Shown piece after piece: positions 1 through 8,421 of a stretch of 45,143 nt of DNA (position 1 is the stretch's first letter; each line of letters opens with the position of its first letter). The notes under the pieces are model-generated. The model did no database searches, had not been told where the DNA came from, and worked only from the letters and a program-made list of their open reading frames with translations. This DNA is from UBA8437 sp003445035 (GTDB lineage Bacteria; Planctomycetota; Planctomycetia; Planctomycetales; Planctomycetaceae): the NCBI GenBank assembly GCA_937901285.1, contig CALCHI010000091.1, positions 1 through 45,143 on the forward strand, given 5' to 3'. Made by a program: the position numbers and the translations under genes.

Positions 1-132
1 ACCGGTCACCAAACCGGTCACCAAACCGGTCACCAAACCGGTCACCAAACCGGTCGCCAAACCGGTCGCCAAACCGGTCGCCAAACCGGTCACCAAACCG
101 GTCACCAAACCGGTCACCAAACCGGTCGCTCG
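1..132 (+). repeat. 12-bp in-frame tandem repeat (PVTK/PVAK coding)
   Basis: Ten consecutive 12-bp units of ACCGGTCACCAA or ACCGGTCGCCAA are followed by one decayed unit (121-132). The order is four GTCACC units, three GTCGCC units, then three GTCACC units. The array probably begins before the window. The unit length is a multiple of three, so copy-number change would only alter linker length in the YHS-like protein. Confidence 0.95.
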
Positions 133-451
133 CCGTGATGGACTCGGGGGCAAGTGCCCTGTCGCCTTGCGGGACCAAAGGAAATTGGTCGATGGCCTGC
201 CAAAGTTCAGTGTGACACACAACGGCCAAGTCATCCTGCTCTCGTCAGCAAAGGCTCGGGCAACGTTCACCGCTCGACCGGAGCAGTACCTGCCGGCTGC
301 CGACGGGATGGATCTTGTCAGCATCGATCAGCGCCGTCCACGACTGGGCAAACTCGACCACGCCACGTGGTATCGCGGGCGACTCTATCTATTCACGACC
401 CAGTCGAACCTGATCGAATTCGGAGAACAGCCGGATCGCTACGTCCGCTAG
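2..451 (+). CDS. YHS-like domain protein with PVTK-repeat linker, 5' truncated by window edge
   Basis: The reading frame is open from the left edge to TAG at 449-451, so the N-terminus lies outside the window. The first 44 codons read as repeated Pro-Val-Thr-Lys / Pro-Val-Ala-Lys tetrapeptides, a flexible basic linker. After it come two related modules. The first opens GLGGKCPV and contains RPEQYLPAADG. The second contains WYRGRLYLF and ends EQPDRYVR. This alternation (GLxGxCPV, then GRxYLF, then PxRY) is the pattern of YHS-type modules in many secreted planctomycete proteins; YHS-related domains are linked to metal binding or sensing, but no activity can be assigned here. Its stop overlaps that of the convergent hpnD gene. 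The family call is by pattern only. Confidence 0.7.
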   Translation, partial: PVTKPVTKPVTKPVTKPVAKPVAKPVAKPVTKPVTKPVTKPVARRDGLGGKCPVALRDQRKLVDGLPKFSVTHNGQVILLSSAKARATFTARPEQYLPAADGMDLVSIDQRRPRLGKLDHATWYRGRLYLFTTQSNLIEFGEQPDRYVR

Positions 452-1320
452 CTGCGACCCAACAACGCGGCCACTCCGATTAGCGCTTTCCGCCAGGTAG
501 CCACGCGGATCGTGCGGCCAAACACGTCGTAGTCAACCCGCTCGATCCGATCCAGCAGCCCGCTGTAGATACGTAGCATCGCCCTGAGGACCGGGCGTCC
601 GGGCTGATCGATCTGTGCGAAGAGATCTTCGCTGGCAATGTAATGTTCGCGAGTTCGAGACACCTCGAACCGCATCAGTTCGCGAAACCGATCGTCGACC
701 CGTCCGGCCACCAGGTCGTCAACGCTCACACCGAACCGAGCGAGGTCCTCCTGGGGAAGATAGACCCGCCCCATCGCCGCATCCTCACCGAGATCACGGA
801 GGATGTTGGTCAGTTGCAGAGCCAACCCACAGTCCGCAGCTGTTTCCAACGCGGCGGGGTCATGGAAGCCCCAGATGTGAAGACAACATCGGCCAACGGC
901 TCCGGCGACCCGATCGCAGTAGACCCGCAGGTCGTCAAACGTTGGATAGGTCCGTGGCTGCAGGTCCATGGCAATACCATCGATCACGGCCTGCAGTTCC
1001 TCTTCCGGAATCGAAAAACCCGACACGGCATCGACCAGGGCCGGGAAAACGTCGAACGGCTCGACAACCGGAATGTCGACACCTCGCAATGCGATGCGCA
1101 GCTGCTCCCTCCAGCACGACAATCGTTGCTCCCGCTCTGCCAGGCTCCACCCCGGCTCGTCCCCGATGTCATCGGTGAGCCTCAGGAAAGCGTACAGGGC
1201 ACACATCGCCCGGAATCTCTGCCGTGACAGTCCCAGGAACGATACGAAGAAATTGCCTGCCGCCCGACGAGTCAATCGCCGGCAGGCCACATGTGATGCC
1301 TCCAGACGGTACCCGTTCAC
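448..1320 (-). CDS. hpnD: Presqualene diphosphate synthase HpnD-like (squalene/phytoene synthase family)
   Basis: The 290-residue product belongs to the trans-isoprenyl diphosphate head-to-head synthase family. Both Asp-rich Mg-diphosphate motifs are present: LTDDIGDE (around 48-55) and NILRDLGED (172-180) followed by GRVYLP. In bacteria with HpnC, HpnD condenses two farnesyl diphosphates to presqualene diphosphate, the first step towards squalene and hopanoids or sterols. I start it at the GTG at 1320, which overlaps the hpnC stop as GTGA and has AGGAGG nine bases upstream; a longer open frame to 1434 lies inside hpnC and is unlikely to be used. The hpnC/hpnD distinction rests on gene pairing and order, because both belong to one family; HpnE is not in the window. 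Confidence 0.85.
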   Translation of the reverse strand: MNGYRLEASHVACRRLTRRAAGNFFVSFLGLSRQRFRAMCALYAFLRLTDDIGDEPGWSLAEREQRLSCWREQLRIALRGVDIPVVEPFDVFPALVDAVSGFSIPEEELQAVIDGIAMDLQPRTYPTFDDLRVYCDRVAGAVGRCCLHIWGFHDPAALETAADCGLALQLTNILRDLGEDAAMGRVYLPQEDLARFGVSVDDLVAGRVDDRFRELMRFEVSRTREHYIASEDLFAQIDQPGRPVLRAMLRIYSGLLDRIERVDYDVFGRTIRVATWRKALIGVAALLGRS

Positions 1321-2279
1321 ACCTGGGGCCCTCCTGCCGGTCGTGGGAGCACCCAGCGACAGACACCGCTCAACACCGCGGCCACGACCATCAGCGGCAC
1401 GTCCCGACGTCTCACCACAGGCCGCTGATCCCAAACCCGGAAACCGATGCCTTCGATCCGATCCAGGATTCTCCGGCCGCCACGAGCAAACAGGTCAATC
1501 ATCACCGGCACTCTCAACCCCGGCAGCATCCGGGGCAGCGACTTGCCGCTGCCGAACAACTGGCGAGTGCGGTCAACTTCGAACCTCATCAACTCCAGAA
1601 ACGCATCGTTGGTGACCTGGCCTGCCAGGCTGGCGTCGTCATACCCGAACCTCTCTCGATCCTCCCTTGGCAGGTAAACCCGACCCGCCTGGTGATCGCG
1701 ACGAACATCCTGCCAGAAGTTGGCCAGTTGCAGGCCGGTGCAGACCGCATCCGAACAGGCCACCGCCTGGCCGTCAACGACTCCTGAAAGTGCCAGCACA
1801 ATTCGCCCGACCGGGTTGGCACTGTTCCGGCAGTACGCCAGCAACTGGTCGTAAGACTGATATTCGAAGAACCGCTGATCCTGGACAAAAGCGTCCAACA
1901 GATCATCGAAGGGTCGACGGAGCAGGCCAAAATCATTGACCACGTCCTGCAGGGCGAGAGACACCGGGTGCCGGGGAGTCCCATCGAAACAGGCGGTCAA
2001 CTCCTCTCTCCACCACCTCAACAGTTCCAGGGATCTCTCGGAGCCCTCGATCTCGTCGGCCAGGTCATCAGCCCATCGGCACCAGGCGTAAACGACAGCC
2101 AGGGGGCGACGCAGGCGGCGGGGGGCCAACCCCAGCAGCAATGGGAAATTCTCGTAATGCGTCCGGGCCAACTTTCGGCAGTAGGCGTGAGCCTCGTCGA
2201 GGCTGCAGTCTGGGCGTGACACGACCTCCGGCCCCCACATCGCCAACTCGGCTTCCACGCCCACCGTTGCGACCGTCAC
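1317..2279 (-). CDS. hpnC: Hydroxysqualene synthase HpnC-like
   Basis: This 320-residue squalene/phytoene-synthase family protein has the aspartate motifs WADDLADE (69-76) and NFWQDVRRD (187-195) followed by GRVYLP. In the bacterial three-enzyme route HpnC converts presqualene diphosphate to hydroxysqualene, which HpnE then reduces. It starts at a GTG with GGGAGGG just upstream and is the first gene of a two-gene unit, translationally coupled to hpnD by a GTGA overlap. It is divergent from der across a 119-bp gap. The NFWQD variant of the second motif resembles HpnC proteins I know and supports this paralogue assignment. Confidence 0.87.
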   Translation of the reverse strand: MTVATVGVEAELAMWGPEVVSRPDCSLDEAHAYCRKLARTHYENFPLLLGLAPRRLRRPLAVVYAWCRWADDLADEIEGSERSLELLRWWREELTACFDGTPRHPVSLALQDVVNDFGLLRRPFDDLLDAFVQDQRFFEYQSYDQLLAYCRNSANPVGRIVLALSGVVDGQAVACSDAVCTGLQLANFWQDVRRDHQAGRVYLPREDRERFGYDDASLAGQVTNDAFLELMRFEVDRTRQLFGSGKSLPRMLPGLRVPVMIDLFARGGRRILDRIEGIGFRVWDQRPVVRRRDVPLMVVAAVLSGVCRWVLPRPAGGPQV

Positions 2280-2311
2280 CTGCCCTCCCGCTCAACAACA
2301 CGACCCGTCAA

Positions 2312-2339
2312 TTGTCCTGTGCCCATTATTGGCTACAGT
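2312..2339 (+). promoter_or_regulatory. Possible sigma70-type promoter for der
   Basis: TTGTCC (2312-2317) and TACAGT (2334-2339) are separated by 16 bp, about 60 bp before the der start. Each hexamer matches the consensus at four of six positions, so this is only a weak candidate. Confidence 0.3.
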
Positions 2340-2398
2340 TGAGTTGGCAACCAGAAGACAGCCCCCCATCGCCCCCCCCTTTTCTCAACACCAGCCCT

Positions 2399-3796
2399 AT
2401 GCCCGTCCCTCGAATCGCAATCATCGGTCGTCCGAACGTCGGCAAGAGTTCCCTGTTGAACTGGCTGGCGCGGCGAAGAGTGTCGGTGGTCGATCCGACC
2501 GCCGGAGTCACCCGTGATCGGGTCACCTTCGTGATGCAGGCCGGCGATCGGTACGTCGAGTTGGTCGACACCGGAGGCATCGGGCTGCACGACACCGATC
2601 GGCTCGAGGACGAAATCGAACGTCAGATCCAGGTCGGGATCGAGGAAGCCGAGTTGCTGATGTTCGTCGTGAACGGACAGGAGGGCATCGCCCCACTGGA
2701 CCGGGAGGTGGCCCGACGGCTGAGACCACTCGGGAAGCCGATCCTGCTGGTCGTCAACAAGTGCGATTCGCCCACGACCGACCACGAGGCGCCCGCATTT
2801 CTCGAACTGGTCGACGCCCCGATTGTGACCACCAGTGTCGTGGGCCACCGCAACCGGGGAGAACTCCTGGCAACGCTGCTGGAGGTGCTGCCCCCGGCCG
2901 ACGATGACGAAGCCGAGTGCGGCCATCAGATGACCGCCGTACCGGAACTGAAACTGGCCATGGTCGGACGCCGCAACGTCGGCAAGAGCACCTTCATCAA
3001 CGCGTTGGCCGACGACGAACGAGTGATCACCAGCGAGGTGCCAGGGACGACCCGAGACAGCATCGATGTGAGATTCGAGATGGATGGCAAGTCATTTGTC
3101 GCCATCGACACGCCGGGAGTCAGGAAGCGAAAGAGCATCGCCAACGACATCGAATTCTACGGGCTGGTGCGATCGCGGCAGAGTATCCGTCGTGCCAACG
3201 TGGTGCTGATGTTCTTCGATTCGCAGGAGACGATCTCTCGAGTCGACAAACAACTCGTCGAGAGCATCGTCGAGACGCATACGCCCTGCGTACTGGTCGT
3301 CAACAAGTGGGATCTGGCGATCCAGGCCGAGATGACAATGGCCAGGTGGTCGGAGTACCTGATCTCGACGTTCGGGATGCTGAGGTTTGCCCCGGTCGCG
3401 TTTGTCACCGCCGTCACCGGCCAGAACTCCCGAAAGCTGATCAACCTCGCACAATCGGTCTTCAAGCAGGCCGAGCAACGGGTCAGCACCGGGCGACTGA
3501 ACCGGATCGTCCGCGCCGCGGTCTTCGCCAACCCTCCTGCCTACCGAAAGAACCGTCGACCCAAGATCTTCTACGCCACCCAGGTCGACACATGTCCTCC
3601 GACGATCGTCCTGAAATGCAACCACCCACAGTTGTTTACGCCCAGCTGGAAAAGGTACCTGCTGGGGGTCTTCCGTGAGGAATTGCCGTTCCACGAAGTC
3701 CCGATCCGGATCCTGATGCGGGCCAGGCTGAGAGACGAGGAAACCGGCCCGGCGTTGCACGAATGGTCTGAGACGGACCCCATCGAATCGGACTGA
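2399..3796 (+). CDS. der: Ribosome biogenesis GTPase Der (EngA)
   Basis: The 465-residue product has the two tandem GTPase domains unique to Der. Domain 1 shows GRPNVGKSS (10-18), DTGG (57-60) and NKCD (120-123). Domain 2 shows GRRNVGKST (190-198), DTPG (237-240) and NKWD (302-305). The remaining roughly 120 residues fit the C-terminal KH-like domain. Der is an essential cytoplasmic GTPase for maturation of the large ribosomal subunit. The ATG at 2399 puts the first P-loop at the usual distance from the N-terminus. No clear Shine-Dalgarno precedes it. The frame is open upstream, but that extension overlaps hpnC on the other strand and is not conserved-looking. Confidence 0.97.
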   Translation: MPVPRIAIIGRPNVGKSSLLNWLARRRVSVVDPTAGVTRDRVTFVMQAGDRYVELVDTGGIGLHDTDRLEDEIERQIQVGIEEAELLMFVVNGQEGIAPLDREVARRLRPLGKPILLVVNKCDSPTTDHEAPAFLELVDAPIVTTSVVGHRNRGELLATLLEVLPPADDDEAECGHQMTAVPELKLAMVGRRNVGKSTFINALADDERVITSEVPGTTRDSIDVRFEMDGKSFVAIDTPGVRKRKSIANDIEFYGLVRSRQSIRRANVVLMFFDSQETISRVDKQLVESIVETHTPCVLVVNKWDLAIQAEMTMARWSEYLISTFGMLRFAPVAFVTAVTGQNSRKLINLAQSVFKQAEQRVSTGRLNRIVRAAVFANPPAYRKNRRPKIFYATQVDTCPPTIVLKCNHPQLFTPSWKRYLLGVFREELPFHEVPIRILMRARLRDEETGPALHEWSETDPIESD

Positions 3797-3809
3797 AGAG
3801 GGTCTGTCG

Positions 3810-3830
3810 TCGGAGTGGTGGACACTCCGA
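3810..3830 (+). terminator. Possible terminator-like hairpin after der
   Basis: An 8-bp perfect stem, TCGGAGTG (3810-3817) with CACTCCGA (3823-3830), closes a 5-nt loop 14 bp after the der stop. No T-run follows, so Rho-independent termination is uncertain. Confidence 0.3.
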
Positions 3831-3906
3831 GGTGGCTTGGTCTAATGTGAGTCTTCGGTCCGTACCGACCGACTCCAGACCGACTCCCGCAATTGAGAAT
3901 TCCCCG

Positions 3907-4929
3907 ATGACACTCGAACCACGTGTCCCTCTTGCAGCCCCTCTGATCCTGACAATCCTGGTCGCTGCGGTTGCCGCTGAGGACAAGACCGTCGAAACGC
4001 TCCGTCGGGAAGTCGCCACCAAGGGTTGGGTGGTCACCAGCATCAAGCAGAAGCGGGGCGACTGGGACCTGGTGCTGATGCGGCCCGACGGCTCGAAACA
4101 ACGCAAGTTGACCGACACGCCCGACTGGAGCGAAGCGGCCCCACGCTGGTCACCCGACAGCCGACGCCTGCTCTACCGCCGCATCAAGGCCGGAACCGTG
4201 ATCAGCCACGACCGCTGGGGATTTCAGGGCGAACTGGTGATGGCCGACGCGATGGCACGGGGCGGACGCGTGATGGGAAAACACCCGTGGGGCTGCTGGA
4301 GCCCTGACGGAACTCAGATTTCCTGCCTGTCAGTGAAGGGAATCGAGATCCTCGACGCGGCAACCGGAAAAGTGAAGCGACGCATGAAACGAGCCGGGTA
4401 CTTCCAACAATTGTTCTGGTCGCCCGACGGCAAGTGGTTCTGTGGCACCGCCAACGTCGGCGGGGAACTCTGGACGATTGTCCGAATGGACGTCGCCACC
4501 GGAAAGTGGAACGTCGTCAGCCGCTTCCGCAACTGCACCCCGGACTGGTTCCCCGACTCCAAGCAGGTGGTCTTCAGCAACCGGCCAGCCAACCAGACAG
4601 GATATGGCTGGACGCAATTGTGGATGGCCCCGGGACAGGGCGGACAGCGGAAGATGCTCTACGGCGAAGACGGCCGCCACATTTACGGCGGAGGACTCTC
4701 GCCGGATGGTCGCTACGTGCTGTTCACCCGCTGCCCGAAGGATGGAGGAGGTTCCGAGCGGGCCGGAGCACCCGGTGGGCTAATGAGACTGGCCGACGCA
4801 CCCATCATCAGTGGAAACAGCCCCGCGCTGAGAAAACTGCACCCCGGTGCACACGATGGCCCCGTGCTCCCGCTGCCGGACCTCTGGGAACCGCACTGGA
4901 CCTTCACCGACGTCACGGCCTCCCGCTAG
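3907..4929 (+). CDS. Exported beta-propeller (TolB/WD40-like PD40 repeat) protein
   Basis: The 340-residue product starts with a signal peptide (basic start, hydrophobic core PLILTILVAAVAA, about residues 11-23). The mature part carries repeated PD40/TolB motifs: RWSPDSRRLLY, CWSPDGTQISC, FWSPDGKWFCG, WFPDSKQVVFS and GLSPDGRYVLF, each starting one propeller blade. Such proteins are periplasmic or extracellular scaffolds; no catalytic motif is visible. The ATG at 3907 is chosen because it places the signal sequence at the N-terminus; the frame upstream to 3832 lacks such features. The next gene starts 14 bp after the stop, so the two are probably cotranscribed. Confidence 0.8.
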   Translation: MTLEPRVPLAAPLILTILVAAVAAEDKTVETLRREVATKGWVVTSIKQKRGDWDLVLMRPDGSKQRKLTDTPDWSEAAPRWSPDSRRLLYRRIKAGTVISHDRWGFQGELVMADAMARGGRVMGKHPWGCWSPDGTQISCLSVKGIEILDAATGKVKRRMKRAGYFQQLFWSPDGKWFCGTANVGGELWTIVRMDVATGKWNVVSRFRNCTPDWFPDSKQVVFSNRPANQTGYGWTQLWMAPGQGGQRKMLYGEDGRHIYGGGLSPDGRYVLFTRCPKDGGGSERAGAPGGLMRLADAPIISGNSPALRKLHPGAHDGPVLPLPDLWEPHWTFTDVTASR

Positions 4930-4943
4930 AACCGGGACCAAAC

Positions 4944-5555
4944 ATGTCTGAGAGCACAACTCCGGAAACCACTCCCGTGGAGGCCCCGTCTCCGACGGGA
5001 CCCGAATCCGGCCGAAACGGTTCGACAGCCGCACGCTGGGTTCTGCTCACGGTGGTCGTTGTCGTGGCAATCGCCGTCACCGTGGCCACCGGGATACGAA
5101 GCGGATCGTCACGCAACCGGCCAGACGGCACCGTCGAGGTCCCGTCCGGTCCGGCGGGCATCCAGGGCCAGGTGACCACCGCCGGCCGATTCGAGGTCAC
5201 CGCGAAATTGATCGAGTTGCCCGGTGCGTTTCTTCCCGACGACGGACTGTACAACTACGCCTTTGTTCTGAAATACGAGGTCCTGCATGTGCACCGGGGC
5301 GGTGACCATGTGGGGAAAGTCATCCACGTCGCGCACTACAACCCGCGGAAAGCCAGGTCAAAGGTCGGCGACGAGTTCTACCCGGACCTGGGGGGAACTG
5401 TCGACCGTTTCCGAGCAGGCGATGTTCATCGGCTGGCGATGGAGGAGCCGTGGGACGAGCACTACATCGGCCCACTGGTGGATCGCTATCACGAGACGAC
5501 CGGAAAACGACTCTACTGGGCCATCTGGAGCAATTCGGCCGGCAAAGAACGATGA
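4944..5555 (+). CDS. Membrane-anchored protein of unknown function
   Basis: The 203-residue product has a Pro/Thr/Ser-rich cytoplasmic start of about 30 residues, one hydrophobic segment rich in Val (about 32-53: WVLLTVVVVVAIAVTVATGI), and a soluble domain of about 145 residues. The soluble part is rich in beta-prone and aromatic residues, for example LYNYAFVLKYEVL and HVGKVIHVAHYNPRK, and ends with TGKRLYWAIWS. I recognise no family. It lies 14 bp behind the beta-propeller gene and may act with it at the membrane. The start is the first ATG after the propeller gene; the frame extends further upstream only within that gene. Confidence 0.7.
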   Translation: MSESTTPETTPVEAPSPTGPESGRNGSTAARWVLLTVVVVVAIAVTVATGIRSGSSRNRPDGTVEVPSGPAGIQGQVTTAGRFEVTAKLIELPGAFLPDDGLYNYAFVLKYEVLHVHRGGDHVGKVIHVAHYNPRKARSKVGDEFYPDLGGTVDRFRAGDVHRLAMEEPWDEHYIGPLVDRYHETTGKRLYWAIWSNSAGKER

Positions 5556-5564
5556 GCGACTCTG

Positions 5565-6587
5565 CTACGACCGGCGGAAGAACTTGCCCCAGACCAGGTA
5601 CATGAGAACCGGAGTGACGACTAGCGAGAGACTGAAGCCGAAGATGCTGAAGAACTTGAATCGATCCGGCAACACCAGGTGGTCGATCACCGCCGGCACA
5701 ATCACGCTCCAGCACATCAGGATCTTTCCGATCTGGTTGCGTTTGTAGGCCGCTTCCTTGGCCTCGTCACTGCCGGGATCAACAACCGGCTTCTTCGTCT
5801 TCGTCTTCGTCGTCTTCTCGTCCGCCTTCGCTTCCTCGGCACTCCCGACTTCGGCCTCAACGGCCTCAAGTTCCGTGTAATAACGGACCACGCTCTCGTT
5901 GATCGATGTCGGGCTGGCAATCACCCTCCGCATCGGCACCCCGAAACGGAATCGCAGGTCGTCTTCAAGTTCGTGGGACGGCTCCTGGCCACAGGCCACC
6001 AGCAGCATGTTGTCGTCAACAAACAGTGGCAGGATGGTATTTCGCCGAGCGAGGTTCTGGGGAACCTTGGTGAGCACCGAGTTGTCGGGGGTGAGTTCCT
6101 CGAGATCGACGTAAGGGAACCCGAGTTCGGCCGCCAGGGCCTTGGTGGCCTGTTCGGCATCGACCAACTTCATCTGCACCACCGCATCACGCATCTCGAG
6201 ACCCCGCCGCTCGGCAAAGTCCCTGGCCTCCTGCATCTGCTCGCGGGTGGCCACGCCCCACCGCACCAGTGTCTCGGCAATCGTGGGGTTGTCGAGGTTG
6301 TCGTCATCTTCGAACGTGCGGCCCAGCGACTCGTCGTAATCCCGTTTCCGCTCGGGATCCGTCAGGCAGAGCATGGCCTTGGCAAGTTCGTTGAGCAGCT
6401 CCTGCGACTCGAGTTGATAGGTGCCGCTGGCGTACTTGCGGACGTGCGCATTGAGCTTCTTGTAGTTGCCGCGAACCTTCTCGGCGTCGTCGTTGAATCT
6501 CACCAGCCGCAGCAGCGAATAGAGATCCACCGGTCGAGGAACATCCTCGGGGATTCCCAGCCAGTCCTTGTAGACGTCCAACGCCAC
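5565..6587 (-). CDS. J-like domain / MshEN (GspE N-terminal-like) / two-TM fusion protein
   Basis: The 340-residue product has three parts. Residues about 20-90 resemble a J-domain (DLYSLLRL, NYKKLNAHVRKY, LTDPERKRDYDESLG), but the HPD tripeptide needed to stimulate Hsp70 is absent. Residues about 100-237 resemble the MshEN/GspE N-terminal domain (VRWGVATREQMQEA, AAELGFPYVDLEEL, LPLFVDDNMLLVACGQ), known to bind nucleotides such as c-di-GMP in some ATPases. After a Lys/Thr-rich linker come two hydrophobic segments (about 286-306 and 309-334). I start it at the GTG at 6587, with AAGGAAGG six bases upstream; an ATG at 6641 lacks this. It follows the Hsp70 gene by 59 bp on the same strand, suggesting a membrane-tethered partner. 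Confidence 0.75.
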   Translation of the reverse strand: MALDVYKDWLGIPEDVPRPVDLYSLLRLVRFNDDAEKVRGNYKKLNAHVRKYASGTYQLESQELLNELAKAMLCLTDPERKRDYDESLGRTFEDDDNLDNPTIAETLVRWGVATREQMQEARDFAERRGLEMRDAVVQMKLVDAEQATKALAAELGFPYVDLEELTPDNSVLTKVPQNLARRNTILPLFVDDNMLLVACGQEPSHELEDDLRFRFGVPMRRVIASPTSINESVVRYYTELEAVEAEVGSAEEAKADEKTTKTKTKKPVVDPGSDEAKEAAYKRNQIGKILMCWSVIVPAVIDHLVLPDRFKFFSIFGFSLSLVVTPVLMYLVWGKFFRRS

Positions 6588-6646
6588 GAGTCGCCTTCCT
6601 TGCGGACCGATCCCTCCGGTGATTCCCGGAGAGTCATGCACTCCGA

Positions 6647-8221
6647 CTACTCGACCTGGTAACTCTCGGCCAACGCCCCAAACGCATCGACACCCTCATC
6701 ATCGAGACCCGAGTCCCGGACGATCTCGATCGACGCCTCGTTGTTGCTGGTCAACTCGCGTGCCGTACAGTTGATCCGACCGGAGGCGTCGTAGGCGTAA
6801 GTCACCTCGACCGGGGATCCCTTGGGGAGATTGGCCGGCAGGTTGGTGATCCAGAAGTCTCCGATATTGGCACAGGCATCAATGTCCTCGACCTCGCCCT
6901 CGAGCACCGTCACGTGGATCCGCTGCTGGTTGTCCGAGGTGGTGGCGAACCGCTGAGTCACGTCGAAGGGCAACTCGGTGTTGCGCTGGATCATGATGTG
7001 GTTCTTCTTCTCACGATCCGTGGGATCAGTCACCTTGGTGCCCAGCGAGTGAGAATTGACGTCCGCGGTCGCGACACTTCTGAGGCGATTGATGATGGCC
7101 TTGCCCATGCGGGTCTCGCCGCCGGTGGCACGCGCCTCGAGAATCGCGGCGTGCAGCGCCGCTCCGTGACCGACCGCTTCCTCGGGGTCCACTTCCTTGT
7201 TGGGCTCACGCTGGCAGATCTCCTTGAGCATCTTCTCGACCACGGGCATGTGAGTCGACCCGCCAACGAGTACGAGTTCATCAAGATCTCCGGGACCAAC
7301 CCCGGCCTGGGCCAGTACCAACTCGGTCGTGTCGCGAGTCCGCTGCAGTAGGTCGCTGGTGAGATTCTCAAATTCTCCGCGAGTGATCGACACTGTCATC
7401 GAGTTGCCCTCGAAGTAAACCTCGATCGGTACCTGGGCGGTTTCGGAAAGTTTCCGTTTGGCATCCTCGCAATCCTGGGTCAACTGTCGTGGGATCCTCC
7501 CTCGGAGATCCAAGTCAAATTTCTTCTGGAATTCCTCGGCCACGTGATCGACCAGCCGTCGACTCCAGTCCAGCCCGCCCAGCATCACGTCCCCGTCAGT
7601 GGCCAGTACCTTGAAATTCGTCGGCGTGTACCGGACGACGGTCACATCAAAGGTTCCGCCACCGAGGTCGTAGACCAGGATCGTCCGCTCAACCTGCTCG
7701 AGATCCGCTCGCCCCAATTCGCCCTTTTCCCAGGCATGGGACAGCGTGGCCGCGGTCGGCTCGTTGATGATGTCAATGACATTGAGCCCGGCGATGCGAC
7801 CGGCGTCCTGGGTCGCCTTGCGGCGGATGTCGTTGAAGTAGTACGGCACGGTGATCACCGCGTTGCCGATCGGGCCGATTTCCTTCTCGGCGTCCTGCTT
7901 GAGCTTCTTGAGAATCAGGGCCGAGACGAACTCCGGCGTCAATTTCTGGTCTTTGAAAACCACGTGGAAGTCCTTGTTCCCCATCTCCCGCTTGATCGCC
8001 TCGACGATGCGATCGGGAGATTCCTCGGCAATGCGAGCGAACGAGGGGCCGACCACGACGCGATCGCCGTCGCCCAGCAGAACCACACTGGGAGTGATGT
8101 CACGGCCATCAACATTCTTGATCAGTTGAGGGTTGCCCTCGTCATCGAGTTGGGCAATTGACGAATACGTGGTCCCGAGGTCGATGCCGACGGTTTGACC
8201 TTCGACGAAATTGGCGGCCAT
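6647..8221 (-). CDS. Short Hsp70 (DnaK-like) chaperone
   Basis: The 524-residue product is a clear Hsp70: GIDLGTTYS (phosphate 1, 12-20), EPTAA, VYDLGGGTFDVTVV (phosphate 2) and LVLVGGSTHMP (adenosine motif). The ATPase domain is followed by a beta-sandwich-like substrate domain (NTELPFDVTQRFAT, LEGE). The chain ends soon after, about 100 residues short of standard DnaK, so the helical lid and the EEVD-like tail region appear to be missing. It is not flanked by grpE or dnaJ but by a J-like/MshEN membrane protein, pointing to a specialised Hsp70 and not the housekeeping copy. The ATG at 8221 has AGAAGGA upstream. No CIRCE operator was seen in the 200 bp upstream. Confidence 0.93.
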   Translation of the reverse strand: MAANFVEGQTVGIDLGTTYSSIAQLDDEGNPQLIKNVDGRDITPSVVLLGDGDRVVVGPSFARIAEESPDRIVEAIKREMGNKDFHVVFKDQKLTPEFVSALILKKLKQDAEKEIGPIGNAVITVPYYFNDIRRKATQDAGRIAGLNVIDIINEPTAATLSHAWEKGELGRADLEQVERTILVYDLGGGTFDVTVVRYTPTNFKVLATDGDVMLGGLDWSRRLVDHVAEEFQKKFDLDLRGRIPRQLTQDCEDAKRKLSETAQVPIEVYFEGNSMTVSITRGEFENLTSDLLQRTRDTTELVLAQAGVGPGDLDELVLVGGSTHMPVVEKMLKEICQREPNKEVDPEEAVGHGAALHAAILEARATGGETRMGKAIINRLRSVATADVNSHSLGTKVTDPTDREKKNHIMIQRNTELPFDVTQRFATTSDNQQRIHVTVLEGEVEDIDACANIGDFWITNLPANLPKGSPVEVTYAYDASGRINCTARELTSNNEASIEIVRDSGLDDEGVDAFGALAESYQVE

Positions 8222-8421
8222 TCTCTGGATCCTTCTCGCAACAGCAGGAGAACCAATGGTGAAATCAGAACAGGTCGCAGCAAGCAAACAGAAGTCAATC
8301 GGCCCGATCGGTCACCGGCAAGAGACCGGACCAGGCCGACCAGAGCCTCAGTCCATTGTGTCAATCCGCTGGAAGCGATTCAAGCACCTCGCCAGGGGAC
8401 CGGTGATCCTCCTCGGCCGAC

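Noticed and set aside
1..132. Short regular repeats as a CRISPR array
   Set aside because: The units are contiguous with no spacers and read in frame as PVTK in a protein linker.
8222..8421. CIRCE-type heat-shock operator upstream of the Hsp70 gene
   Set aside because: No TTAGCACTC and inverted GAGTGCTAA arms are present in this gap.
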